A stretch of 64,000 bases of DNA. Origin: Halichoerus grypus. Taxonomy: Eukaryota > Chordata > Mammalia > Carnivora > Phocidae. The notes beneath the pieces were generated by a model. It was given only the letters and a program-made list of their open reading frames with translations, was not told the DNA's origin and made no database searches. A program made the position numbers and the translations under genes. Positions 46,094-57,924 of the stretch are shown here, in pieces (the first letter of the stretch is position 1; every line of letters begins with the position of its first letter). The stretch spans positions 49,990,628 through 50,054,627 of the forward strand of contig NC_135722.1 in the NCBI RefSeq assembly GCF_964656455.1, in the 5' to 3' direction.

Positions 46094-48110
46094 TTTTTCC
46101 ATTGCATGTTTTTTCCTGCTTTGTCAAAGATTATTTGACCATAGAGTTGAGGGTCCATATCTGGGTTCTCTATTCTGTTCCATTGGTCTATATGTCTGTT
46201 TTTGTGCCAGTACCATGCTGTCTTGGTGTCACAGCTTTGTAATATAGCTTGAAATCAGGCAACGTGATGCCCCCAGCTTTGTTTTTCTTTTTCAACATTT
46301 CCTTGGTGATTCGGGTCTTTTCTGATTCCATACAAGTTTTAGGATTGTTTGTTCCAGCACTTTGAAAAATGTCATTGGAATTTTGATGAGGATGGCATTG
46401 AAGGTATAGATTACTCTGAGTAGCATAGACATTTTAACAATGTGTATTCTTCTGATCCATGAGCATGGAATATTTTTCCATCTTTTTGTGTCTTCTTCAA
46501 TTTCTTTCATGAGTGTTCTGTAGTTCCTAGAGTATAGATCCTTTACCTCTTTGGTTAGGTTTATTCCGAGGTATCTTATGGTTTTTGGTGCTATTATAAA
46601 TGGAATCGTTTCTCTAATTTCTCTTTCTACAGTTGTGTTGTTAGTGTATAAGAAAGCAACTAATTTCTGTGTATTGATTTTGTATCCTGCCACATTACTG
46701 AATTGCTGGATGAGTTCTAGTAATTTGGGGGTGGAGTCTTTTGGGTTTTCCACGTAAAGTATCATGTCGTCTGCAAAAAGAGAGAGTTTGACAGTCTCTT
46801 CAATAAATGGTGCTGGGAAAATTGGACAGCCACATGCAGAAGAATGACCATTCTCTAACACCATTCTCTAACACCATACACAAAGATAAACTCAAAATGG
46901 ATGAAAGACCTCAATGTGAGACAGGAATCCATCAAAATCCTAGAGGAGAATATAAGCAGTAACCTCTTTGACATCAGCCACAGCAACTTTTTTCAAGATA
47001 CATCTCCAAAAGCTAGTGAAACAAAAGCAAAAATGAACTTTTGGGACTTCATCAAGATAAAAAGCTTCTGCACAGCAAAGGAAACAGTCAACAAAACAAA
47101 GAGGCAACCCACAGAATGAGAGATGATATTTGCAAATGACACTACAGATAAAGGGCTGGTATCCAAGATCTATAAAGAACTTCTCAAACTCAACACCCAA
47201 AAAACAATAATCACGTCAAAAAATGGGCAGAAGATATGAAGACACTTCTCTGAAGAAGACATACAAATGGCTAACAGACACATGAAAAAATGTTCATCAT
47301 CATTAGCCATCAGGGAAATTCAAATCAAAACCACATTGAGATACCACCTTACACTAGTTAGAATGGCAAAAATGGACAGGGAAAGAAACAACAAATGTTG
47401 GAGAGGTTGTGGAGAAAGGGGAACCCTCTTACACTGTTGGTGGGGATGCAAGTTGGTACAGCCACTTTGGAAAACAGTGTGCAGGTGCCTCAAAAAAATT
47501 AAAAATAGAGCTACCCTATGACCCAGCAATTGCACTCCTGGGTATTTACCCCAAAGACACAGATGTAGTGAAAAGAAGGGCCATATGCACCCCAATGTTC
47601 ATAGCAGCAATGTCCGCAATAGCCAAACTGTGGAAAGAGCCGAGACGCCCTTCAACAGATGAATGGATAAAGAAGATGTGGTCCATATATACAATGGAAT
47701 ATTACTCAGCCATCAGAAAGGATGAATACCCAACTTTTACATCAACATGGATGGGACTGGAGGAGATTATGCTAAGTGAAATAAGTCAAGCAGAGAAAGT
47801 CAATTATCATATGGTTTCACTTATTTGTGGAACATAAGGAATAGCATGGAGGATATTAGGAGAAGGAAGGGAAAAATGAAGGGAGGGAAATCGGAGGGAG
47901 AGATGAACCATGAGAGACTATGGAGTCTGAAAAACAAACAGGGTTTTGGGGGGGTGGGTTAGCGTGGTGATGGGTATTAAGGAGGGCACGTATTGCATGG
48001 AGCACTGGGTGTTATACGAAAACAATGGATCGTGGATCACTACATCAAAAACCAATGATGTATTGTATGGTGACTAACATAACATAATAAAATTAAAAAA
48101 TCAAAAAACA
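46094..48110. mobile_element. LINE-1, twin-primed (5' half inverted)
   Basis: Left block 46094-46789 is L1 ORF2 on the minus strand, from [19 protein letters not shown] (right end) to the AAAGCAGG...CAATGGAAAAA text (left end). Right block 46790-48110 is plus strand and starts at GACAGTCTCTTCAATAAATGG, exactly where the left block stops in the consensus. It runs through the ORF2 C-terminus ([14 protein letters not shown]) and 3' UTR to AACATAACATAATAAAATT. Two contiguous pieces joined head to head are the signature of twin priming. GACAGTCT at the join recurs as GACTGTCA on the other strand, giving microhomology. Confidence 0.9.
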
Positions 48111-48312
48111 ATAAATATCACCATATGTTTTACTAATATAAAAATATTAAGTGGGTACAATGAATATGATTTAAAAAACACTTTTTTTTATAGTAGATAA
48201 CTTAGATGAAATGGACAAATTTTTTGAAAAACACTAGTCTCCAGAATTTAAACAAGAAAACAAAAAGGTGGATAGTTCTTTATCTGTTAACAGCACTTAG
48301 TTCATAATTTTT

Positions 48313-48412
48313 TGGAGCACTGGGTGTTATACGCAAACAATGAATCATGGAACACTACATCGAAAACGAATGATGTACTGAATGATGACTAACATAACAT
48401 AATAAAAAAAAA
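48313..48412 (+). mobile_element. LINE-1 3' end, severely 5'-truncated
   Basis: Last ~100 bp of the same L1 family (GGAGCACTGGGTGTTATACG to AACATAACATAATAAAAAAA). Confidence 0.88.
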
Positions 48413-49082
48413 GCCCTCAAGTAAACTCCAGGCCAAGAAGCCACACTTCTTATTTATATTAGGCATTTAACAAAAAAATAATACCAATATTACACATACT
48501 CTGTTAGAGAATAAAACACTTCTCCACTAGTTTCATGTGTGATACCTAGCTAGACAATTACAGGATGAGAAACAGTAATTGATGGTTAATATATTTTGTG
48601 AATGTAGATATCTACAAACATATTAAAAATAGCAAGTAAAGTATATTGATATATAAAAAAATAATAATACATCGTGACCAAGTGGAGTAGATCATAAAAA
48701 TACACACTTTTCAATAATCATGAATAAATTTCACACTGACATAGAGGAAAAACTGCATTCCACCTCAATAGATAAAATCCTAATATATTTTCATCACAAA
48801 ACCTCTGAGCAAACTAGAAATAAAGAGTACTACCTTGAATTGATAGATATATAAAAATCCTATAGCTAACATTACAATCATGATATAATGTTGGACATTT
48901 TCTTTCAATCACATGTAAAGTTCAGGATGTCCTTATCAGTATTCTGTTCAAAATTCTACTGGATGTCCAGGACTGCGTAATATGGAAAGAAGAAAGAAAT
49001 GAAAAGAATAAAAATTTGAAAGGATAAAGTAAAAATGTCTGTACTCACAAATGATATGATTATTTAGAAATCTATAAATATT

Positions 49083-49581
49083 AAGAATAAGTTAATTTTA
49101 ATTTTTAACTTTATAACTTTATTACGTTTTTAAGTTTTTATTTATTTAGTTAACATACAGTGTAATATTAGTTTCAGGTGTACAATATAGTGATTGAACA
49201 CTTCCACACATCACCCGGTGCTCATCTCAGCAAGTGCCCTCAGCAAGTGCCCCATCACCTGCTTCACCCATGCCCCCACCCACCTCCCCTCTGGTAACCA
49301 TTAGATTGTTCTCTATAGTTAGGAGTCTATTTCTTGGTTTGTCTTTCTCTTTTTTCCCCTTTACTTGTTTGTTTTGTTTCTTAATTTCCACATATAAGTG
49401 AAATCATATGGTATTTGTCTTTCTCTGACTTATTTTGCTTAGCATTATACTCTCTAGATCCACTCATGTCATTGCAAATGGCAAGATTTCATTCTTTTTT
49501 ATGGCTAAGTAATATTCCATTGTATGAATATATCACATCTTCCTTATTCACTCATCAATGAACAAGAATAAGTTAGTTTTA
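49083..49581 (-). mobile_element. LINE-1 3' fragment with target duplication
   Basis: The 49101-49563 body is the reverse complement of an L1 3' end (TTAACATACAGTGTAATATT to TTGCAAATGGCAAGATTTC and the ORF2 end). Flanks AAGAATAAGTTAATTTTA (49083-49100) and AAGAATAAGTTAGTTTTA (49564-49581) form an 18-bp target duplication with one mismatch. Confidence 0.85.
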
Positions 49582-49803
49582 TTTTTTTTAAGTTTTTTTT
49601 AAAGATTTTATTTGTTTATTTTTGAGAGCGAGAGAGAAAGAGAGCACAAGTCGGGGGGAGGGGGCAGAAGGAGAAGCGGTTTCCAGGCTGAGCACGGAGC
49701 CTGATATGGAACTTGATCCCAGGACCCTGGGATCATGACCTGAGCCAAAGGCAGACTCTTAACCGACTGAGCCACCCAGGCACCCAAGAATAAGTTAGTT
49801 TTA
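49564..49803 (-). repeat. Carnivore SINE at a reused target site
   Basis: Body 49582-49785, poly(T)-type tail at the left, head TGGGTGCCTGGGTGGCTCAG at the right. Target duplication AAGAATAAGTTAGTTTTA is perfect at 49564-49581 and 49786-49803. The left copy is also the right-hand duplication of the neighbouring L1. Confidence 0.93.
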
Positions 49804-50271
49804 AAAAGCCAGCCAGCAATATACGAAACTGAGTTCCTACACACTTGAAAAAAACAATTTGTATAAATATAAAATACCATTTATGTCAGTCAAGGTGTTT
49901 AATCAGTAAAATCAAATACGTAAAAATAAATATAATAAATACTTTTAAGATACCTACACCGATAAATTCAAAACATTGCAGAAAATTTCAAGGAGATCTA
50001 TATAAGTAGAGATATCAAGCTCATTAATTAGAAAACTCTGTGTTGCTAACAATTCTTCACAAAGTAACATTGACTCAGCACAATTCTAATCAAATCCTAG
50101 TAGGTTTTATTGTAGAAATTGACAAGCTGATTGTAAACTTTATGTGGAAATGCAAAAGACCTAGAATAGGCAAAACAAGAAAAACAATGAATGAACTGCA
50201 CCGTTAGAACTCATGACTAACTCCAAAGTTACATTTATTCAGCGGTGTGGTACTGACACAATGTTGGAGGA

Positions 50272-50712
50272 ATTCATCAAGAGGATGTGACTGTCAACTG
50301 ACCCATGAGCTGGACCTGGATAATTGGAGGCTCCTCACCCCCAACCCGATCCTCAGAATGTACATTCTGTGCACCATTCCCACAGTGGGAGCCCTGAAAT
50401 GTTCAAGGACATAGCCTTGAGAAAGCAATGTGTTATTGAGCCCATCTGGATGGTACACCTGACTGAACCCCATTAAAGCCTTTATATAAACTTTTAAGAT
50501 TCTGGCAAGCAGGTGTGGAGATTTACTCGTTTTATGACTACCCAAGACAAGCCTCACATATGTTTCCATGCTTATTAAACCTGCCACCTACCAATGTGGA
50601 GAGGTCTGCCTCTTTCTTTGGTCTCTGCTTGCCCTCCATGTATGGAGGCCAGTGTCAGATTTTACCTGGTAAATTCCTGAGGTTGCAAACCAACATACAA
50701 GAAGAGACAAAA
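50272..50712 (+). repeat. Candidate solo LTR inside the ancient L1
   Basis: About 440 bases of balanced composition interrupting L1 text, with TATATAAAC near 50483, TTATTAAACC near 50573 and a CT-rich stretch after it, as in an LTR. Neither ends nor target duplication could be fixed. Confidence 0.4.
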
Positions 50713-51310
50713 TGACAGTGACAAAATTCAATAGGGAAAGATCTTTTCAATAAACTGGAGCAATTTATATACAAAAATAAATGAATAAATATTGAGCTTT
50801 ATCATAAATTAATTTCAGCTAGATCATAGACCTAAGCATTAAACATAAAAGGAAAAGAAACATGTAGAAGAAAAATTATAAAAAAAAATTCATGACCTTG
50901 GAATAACCAAGGATGTAAAAAAATTAGCCCTGAAGTAATAATATTCACTTATAATTAACAAAAGGGAAGAATTTCTGTTCACTGAACAACACTTTTAAGA
51001 AGACCAAAAGACAAACAATCCACGAGGAATAAATATCTTTATTACACATATCTGACAAAGAATAAAGAACTCCTAGAAATTAGTAAGTAATGTAAAAAAG
51101 TATACTTGAACTCTCACAGTTCAATTTGCATTTAAGAAAATACAAATTAATATCATAATCAAATACCATAACATAAATACTACAGCTGCCACAATCAAAT
51201 GCATCTCTAAGATTATCTATAGGAATTTTATTTATAACAGTCAAAATTTGGAAACAACTCCAATATCCATCAATAGGATAATAGGTTAAAAATTTTGTAT
51301 TCTGATTTAA

Positions 51311-52449
51311 TTGGCCTGTGATGTTACATTACTATCCAGACTTTAAAAAGCTCCCAAGTGATTCTAATGCCTTGCCAAGATTGAAAGGAGGGCTTTCATT
51401 GGCTCTTATATAGGTGCTATCAGCTGAGATGATATATGTCAGTGTACTTATCTGTCTTCTTAACTGTAGCATTCTAAAGATGACTTACCATTTCCATGAT
51501 GAATTGCATTCTCTAAGTACACTAATTCCTAATTATTGGTGTAAAAGTATAATGGATGTAAAACTCCCAAAAAAATTCCTTTATAAAGGCCACTATTTGA
51601 GTTCATTTCTTATGTATCCTTAAATAATTTTTTCTTAAATCATGTTTTTTATATTTTTTCTCAGTAATGTCATTCTGCTCTTTGGCAGGTCTAGTAGACC
51701 TAGCTACTGGTTTTATTTGGTTTTCCTTTACTTTATTTAATTTGTTTTGTTCTATTTTTTCCAAATACCATTTCTTCAACCCTCCTAGGAAAAGAAACAT
51801 CTTCCTTCAGGTATTCCAGTCACAATGATTGTAGTAGTGCCGTGACCCAGTTTTGCCAATCACATTGAGTTCATATCCAAGGGTATTATGACCAGTTCTG
51901 GTTTAAGAATATCAAGTACTTCGTATTTTTCAGCCCTTTCCTTAAGTCTCTAAGTGAAGCTCATAGTGAAAGTCCACTCTCTTCTCTGTTAGTGGAGACA
52001 TAAGAAGTGTCCCCACTACCTATCCCTCCAGCTTGTGACCATTTACTCATCATGTAGGGGGCTTCATTCAGACCAGTGATTGAAGCAAAGAAGAAAGGTG
52101 AAGAGAGCAAGAGTTGGCGATGCTAACAATGACTTCTAGAATTTAAGGATGATGAAGCTCCCCAGGTTCCTGCAACTTCTATTTCCTATCTGTGAACCAT
52201 TGCAATGTCTCACCTAAGAATGTTGTGTTGCTTAAGATATTGCAATTTAGTACCGTCTCTAGCATGGAGTGTTTATCTTACTAATACAGACCTTCTAATT
52301 TTCAGGATTTAGTGTGGATAAATAGTAGTGCTTATTAGAAGTGAGACTAAATTCAGTTAGATAACTTTTCATGAGGACCCAACTAGATCTTATCTACATC
52401 CATGAGATTACTCCACTTATTTTAAGATTGCTGAATATATTTGTGCTTG
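51311..52449. other. Intergenic DNA, nothing recognised
   Basis: No receptor remnant, no clear repeat. Short open frames have no motifs. Confidence 0.4.
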
Positions 52450-52682
52450 CTTTTATTTTAATTTCTTTTTTTTTTAAGATTTTTTATTTATTTATTTGAC
52501 AGAGAGAGACACAGCGAGAGGGAACACAAGCAGGGGGAGTGGGTGAGGGAGAAGCAGGCTTCCTGCTGAGCAGGGAGCCCAATACGGGGCTTGATCCCAG
52601 GACCCCGGGATCATGACCTGAGCCGAAGGCAGATGCTTAACCACTGAGCCACCCAGGCGCCCCATCTTTTATTTTAATTTCT
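52450..52682 (-). repeat. Carnivore tRNA-derived SINE, young copy
   Basis: Body about 52467-52665, head GGGCGCCTGGGTGGCTCAG at the right. Target duplication CTTTTATTTTAATTTCT at 52450-52466 and 52666-52682. Confidence 0.94.
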
Positions 52683-53289
52683 ATCCAAGTAATTAATTTG
52701 TAGAAGTGAACTTTATATTAACAGGGATTTTCAGACATACTTTAATGGATTCTTTGGCTTTCTTATCATGTATTATATTCGTGTCTTCAAAATGTGCTAG
52801 GATTGCTATGCTCTTAACAAACAATAAACAATTCATATGTTCCAGGTACTTTGCTAGACACTGACGAAGATAGAAATTAAAATATTCTACTTCAATCACA
52901 TACACATTGATGTAGGATGTAAACAGTTAAGAAATAATACTGCTGCTTAGGTATGTGACTGACAAAAAGAGAGTACTATACAAACTTGTAAGGAGCAGCT
53001 CACCCAATATGCATACTAAAGAAGGAGGTTTATTAAATATATTGCAGAGAACTTAAAATATAAATCGATTACATATTTGCTCATCTACTATGGTATTTAC
53101 ATTAATACATGTTTCACAGTACTTACATATAGGAGCATTTTTATGATTTATTTGAATTGCTGATGAAACATACACACAAACATACATATATCATCCCCAA
53201 CACACAAACACACACACATACACACAAATATACACACACATGCACACAAAATAGATGTTTAGGGGATGTGATGCTGTGTGTGTGTGTGC

Positions 53290-53320
<31 letters not shown>

Positions 53321-53732
53321 ATTAATCTTTCAGTTCACTTTAGACAGAGCTGATTATGGCTGAGTTAGAGTTATGTTGTTTTTTCCCAAATGAACATACT
53401 AATTTTTTTTAGAATAATAAATTTAAAAAATTATTTAATCAAATAAAGATGGTACTTCTGTGTCTGTTGTTGAAATAATCATATAGCTGGTTGTGTGATG
53501 AGGTAAAAGAGAAAAAGGAGGTAGAAAATGCAGTGGTCAACATATTGTAACCCCAAGCCATGTAGGATGTTGCTGCTAAATGAAATCTGTAATTTGAAAT
53601 TTGATGAGCCTGCTGAGATTATGAAATATATATTTTTGTCAACCTCTATTACTTCACTGTCCTTCTTGGACCCCTACATTTGTTCAAACATTGCCAAGTG
53701 AGGTGGGCACTCATCGCAGCTGAGGTTTCCCA
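52683..53732. other. Downstream flank of the OR51A-type pseudogene
   Basis: No gene recognised. Contains the paired CA and TG repeats at 53168-53320. Confidence 0.4.
53168..53320. repeat. CA-rich repeat followed by an inverted TG repeat
   Basis: 53168-53250 is CA-rich with interruptions; 53274-53320 is (TG)n with GCG interruptions, separated by about 23 unique bases. The two arms are complementary. Confidence 0.88.
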
Positions 53733-54671
53733 TCAACATTTTCTCTCACATAATTTCATGAGAATTAGATTTCTAATCTGCTAACTCTTCAGAGTATATA
53801 AAAGGATTCATCAGAGGGGGAACCAGAAGGAAGATATCAGCTATGATGATCCTAACAACTGGAGAAACATTTTTGGCAAAGTGGTGAATAATAGCCAAGG
53901 TGATGATAGGCACATAGAAGATCAGCACAACACAAATATGGGAGATGCAAGTGTTGAGGACCTTGAGGCGGCCCTTGTGTGAGGCAATGTCCAGAACAAT
54001 GTTCAGGATCCGCGTGTAAGACACAGAAATGCACACCAAGTCTAACAAAGCTGTTAGAGCCACAAACAGTCTATAGATGACATTGACTCTGTCGTCAGAA
54101 CAGGCCAGCTTCATGACATCCCGATGGAGGCAGTAGGAGTGGGATAGAAGGCTTTTCTTACAGAATTTCAGTCTCTTTAGAATAAAGGGGAAAGGGAGAA
54201 CAAACATAATACATAATGCAGCAAACACGAGGCCAATTTTAATGACTCTGGCACTGGTCAGGATGGAGGTGTATCTGGGAGGACTGTAGATGGCTATCAA
54301 GGGATCGATGGACATGATGAAAAGTACCGATGACTCCACAGCTGAGAATCCATGAATGAAGAACTCCTGGGCAAAACAGGCATTGGGGAAATTCCAGTGG
54401 CATTGAACAAGAAGATTCTCAGCATGGTTGGAAGGGAAGAGATGGACAGTCCCAGGTCAGAAAAGGCCAGCACGGAGAGGAAATAATACATAGGCTCATG
54501 CAGAGAGGTCTCTGTTTTTATGAAAAAGAGGATGGTGCAGTTCCCCAAGATGGCAAGGAGGTACATGAGGCAAATGGAGATGGAGACCCAAATGTGAGCA
54601 TGCTCCATGCCTGGGATCCCAGTGAGGAAGAAGGCAGAGGTTTCCACTTCTGAGCTGTTACAGAATGACGT
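53733..54671 (-). pseudogene. OR51A-type olfactory receptor pseudogene
   Basis: The expected initiator reads ACG (54671-54669) before SFCNSSEVETSAFFLTG, so the start is lost. The frame then covers GIPGMEHAHIW, GN, TETSLHEPMYYF and SSLPTMLRIFLFNATG and loses one base near 54386. The second half (53773-54339) carries on in another frame with SHSYCLHRDVMKLACSD, VLNTCISHICVVL and NPFIYS. Further lesions: the TM3 motif reads IDPLIAI, losing the DRY-type Arg; two bases are lost after FIYS, and a TAG lies where the tail KxKQIR should be. The original stop was probably TGA 53733-53735. NATGISPNACFAQEFFIHG-like text and HHFAK with IITLAIIHH place it close to human OR51A receptors. At least five independent lesions make it the most decayed receptor here. 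Confidence 0.9.
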
Positions 54672-55139
54672 TGCAGGAAAGTGAGATCAGGATGGGGGTC
54701 TCAGGAGAGCCTTCCTGCAATGGCAAAAACGAGTTTGCTTAAATGTGTATTTGTATAGCCATTTGTCCAGTCATTTGGGTCAATGGAAATCCTGTGATTC
54801 CACCTATTCTGCAATAATTCTTAGGATGAAAATAAAACATTTTGTAAAGTATGGACAGGAAAAATATCATAATATATGTAAGGATACAGGAACATGAAAA
54901 TATACCCATTCCTCATATACTCATCAGTAGATGGATATAAATATTCAAAATGTTTTCCCTAGACTCAGCACATAAGAAGGGAACAGAAAATTTATCAGAC
55001 TCTATCTCCTATAGCATATTTTGTTAGGATAGTGACACTCTATGATTTGGAAATTATATGCATTAACATAGGTTCAAATCAAGAACATCACATTCAGATA
55101 CATGTGCAGTTATTTAATATTTAACCTTTAAGAAATTGT
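54672..55139. other. Upstream flank of the OR51A-type pseudogene
   Basis: On the minus strand TTTTTGCCATTGCAG (about 54717-54731) is a plausible old splice acceptor. Otherwise nothing recognised. Confidence 0.4.
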
Positions 55140-55950
55140 ATTGTTTTCAAAAATGATGGTAGGACAATTACATATTGACATGCAAAAGAATGAATTTAGA
55201 TCCCTACCTCATACTATATACAAATTATTTCAAAATATAAGACATATACAAGAGTTGTAACAGTAAAACCATTTGAAGAAAACAAAGGAGTAAATCTTTG
55301 TGAACTTGGGTTAGAAACGTTTTTGTATGGCACAAAAAGTATAAACAAAAAAATACATAAATTGGACTTAATCAAACTTTTTTCAAAGTTTGTGATTCAT
55401 GGGCGCCTGGGTGGCTCAGTTGGTTAAGCGACTGCCTTCGGCTCAGGTCATGATCCTGGAGTCCCGGGATCAAGTCCCGCATGGGGCTCCCTGCTCAGCA
55501 GGGAGTCTGCTTCTCCCTCTGACCCTGCCCCTCTCATGCTCTCTCTCTATCTCGTTCTCTCTCTCAAATAAATAAAAAAAAAATCTTAAAAAGAAAAGTT
55601 TGTGATTCAAAGTACACCATCAAGAAAGTCAACAGACAACACACAGAATAAGAGAATATATTAGCAAATCCTATATCTGGACATGCATCCAGAATTTAGG
55701 AAGAATCTTTATAACTCAATAATGCAGATGTAAATGATCTTTCACATCATTCATCATTGTGAAAATGCAGTTCAAAACCACAACAAGATATCATTTCACA
55801 CCTATAGGCTGGCTAAAATTTAAAAAATAATATGCGGTGGCGAAGATTTGGAGAAATTTTACCTTTGTACATTGCTGATGGGATTGTAAAATTGTATACC
55901 AACTTTGTAAAAGGGATTGGAAAGTTATAGTAAAACCACAGTTAATATTT
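55140..55950 (+). repeat. Ancient L1 ORF2 remnant, split by a SINE
   Basis: Decayed L1 text such as TGACATGCAAAAGAATGAAT, AAAGTCAACAGACAACACAC and TTGCTGATGGGATTGTAAAA, interrupted by the SINE at 55400-55594. Confidence 0.7.
55385..55609 (+). repeat. Carnivore tRNA-derived SINE, young copy
   Basis: Head TGGGCGCCTGGGTGGCTCAG at 55400, tail CAAATAAATAAAAA...ATCTT. Target duplication AAAGTTTGTGATTCA at 55385-55399 and 55595-55609. Confidence 0.95.
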
Positions 55951-56319
55951 TAGATTTGTTGATTATTTTTACCGTCTAGGAGCTGAACGTAATGCTTTCC
56001 ATAATACTTAATGAGGCCACAAATTGGAAGTTTAAAATCTACACTGATTATAAAATTCACCCTGTGATATGATAAGGGTGTAAGAGTTTTAGATCAAGAG
56101 AAATGTTGCTAGGAAATAATGTATTTTTTTTCTATGTAGCAAACAAAAAAGAGAAAATGTAGGACTAAACATTTCTAATACATAGAAAATGTAGGACTAA
56201 ACATTTCTAGGACTAATCACAGTATAATCCTGGCTAGAGAGGGATGTTAATTACTAGTCTCCTAACTTTCTATGACTAACTCTTCTCCTTATGTCCCAGT
56301 CAACTTCTTTCAATTTCCA

Positions 56320-56655
56320 GAATGCTATGCTGTTTCAAGTATTTTGCTTTTATGTATCATAAAAACACTCTTCTTTTCCTTGCCTGCCTTTGTCCCAATC
56401 CTAAATTAGATACCATGTCCTTCAGAATCCTTTCCTGGAACATTTCTTCACCTTACATCCAGATAGAATGTGTTTTTCTTTATGACCTTTTGCAAGTTTA
56501 TCATATGAGCATTTATTTGACATTTATATTTCACATCTGTTCCACTTCACTGATCTCTTTGTGGTAAGGGTATATTTCATGTTTATCTTGATGCTCCGTG
56601 TTGCTTTCACCCATTTGAATCTCAATAAATATTTGTTGGATAAATATAAATGATC
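56320..56655 (+). repeat. L2 LINE 3' remnant
   Basis: Pyrimidine-rich text with CTTCAGAATCCTTTCCTGGA, TCTCTTTGTGGTAAGGGTAT and the ending CAATAAATATTTGTTGGATA, as in L2 3' ends. Confidence 0.6.
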
Positions 56656-57639
56656 ATTCTTAACTAGAGGCTAAAGGAATGAAGGACTGAAAGGGAATAT
56701 GTAAGGATAACTGCAACCCACGGGTGACCGCCTTATGCCGGCACTGATTTCCATACTGCAAACCTCAGCGTGCTGTCTAATCTGTATGCCCGAGGGAATC
56801 CTGGAGAGTCAATGTTAGTTACAAGTGGAAAAACATGAGGACTAAAAGGAAACATTTAAGTAAGAGAGATATATTTTAATATAACTGGTGCCTGGCTACC
56901 ACTTTGTGCTGGCATGAAAGCAATATTATTGAAGGTAACTTGTTGACGTTATTTAAAGAAGCTGTAAATATTTGAAAGTGTGAAAAGGTACATTGCAAAT
57001 AAACATAAATTTAACACATATGGTTTGCTTTTATACCAATTCCTGATCACTAGGGAACTGATGCTAGCCCATAAAGTGGTACATAGGTCAATTGTTTATT
57101 ATGCTGCCTTGTTCTTTTCTTGCCCTCTCTTGTTCTCACATATGTTGCCAAAGTCTTGTAGATTTCTTTTGTATATAATCAGTATCAACGTTTGAAATGT
57201 TGCCTCTCTTTTCTACACATGCTTGTTCCCTCAATATTACAAAACTTGAGCACACTTGTTTTTCTCCTGCTTGGAATACTAGTCCTTGTTTTGTTGCTGT
57301 TTGTTTTAACCCTGCCTACCTACCTTGTGAACACAAATTAATCCAAACTTTAGGTCAAGGGCTAACTCAGTAATGAGAGAAATGGTAACTCAGAGCATAG
57401 TGTGCTCTTGCTGATAATATTTCTGTTTTTCCTCCTTCCTCTAGTTTATGGTATCCCATATAATCATATTTCATTTCCCATGACATCCAATGAATGAATG
57501 AAAAATCATATCCTCAACTTGGAGGCCTCTATGTTAAAATTAAGTGATTAAATGGAATTTGTACAAAACCTAGCCATATGTAATTTATTAAAATCTGTGA
57601 ACTCATAGATAAAGCAGTTTGCCCTTCCCAGTATGGGAG
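56656..57639. other. Intergenic DNA, nothing recognised
   Basis: No gene or clear repeat. Confidence 0.4.
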
Positions 57640-57924
57640 GGCATGATCCAATCAGTTTAGGGCCTGAATAGAGCAAAAAGGGGGGAGGGAAGAATTCAGT
57701 CCTTCCTGCCTGATTGCTTGAGTTAGAACATCAATCCATCTTTTCCTCTCTTAGCACCCTGGTGCTCAGGTCTTCAGACTCAGACTGAATTACACCACTA
57801 ACTTTCTAGGACCTCCAGTTTCTAAGTGGCAGACTGTGGGACTTCTCAACCTCCACATATAATACTCGGTGTCCAAGACATATCCTATTGCTTCTGTTTC
57901 TCTGGAGAACTCTAACCAATACAG
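57640..57924 (+). repeat. Probable old ERVL-type LTR
   Basis: The 3' part, GTGGGACTTCTCAACCTCC, then CTTCTGTTTCTCTGGAGAAC and CTAACCAATACAG, has the layout of mammalian ERVL LTR ends. It is followed by TGGTATTGCCAAGG where a primer binding site would lie. The 5' edge is uncertain. Confidence 0.5.

Larger units (their letters stand above)
48650..51310 (+). repeat. Ancient L1 ORF2 remnant carrying three later insertions
   Basis: Decayed ORF2 text in three pieces, 48650-49082, 49804-50271 and 50713-51310. Examples are CAAAATTCTACTGGATGTCC (RT region), TTTATGTGGAAATGCAAAAG and ATAGGGAAAGATCTTTTCAA, with L1-like AACAACTCCAATATCCATCA near the end. Between the pieces lie a younger minus-strand L1 3' end, a SINE and a candidate LTR. 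Confidence 0.65.
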
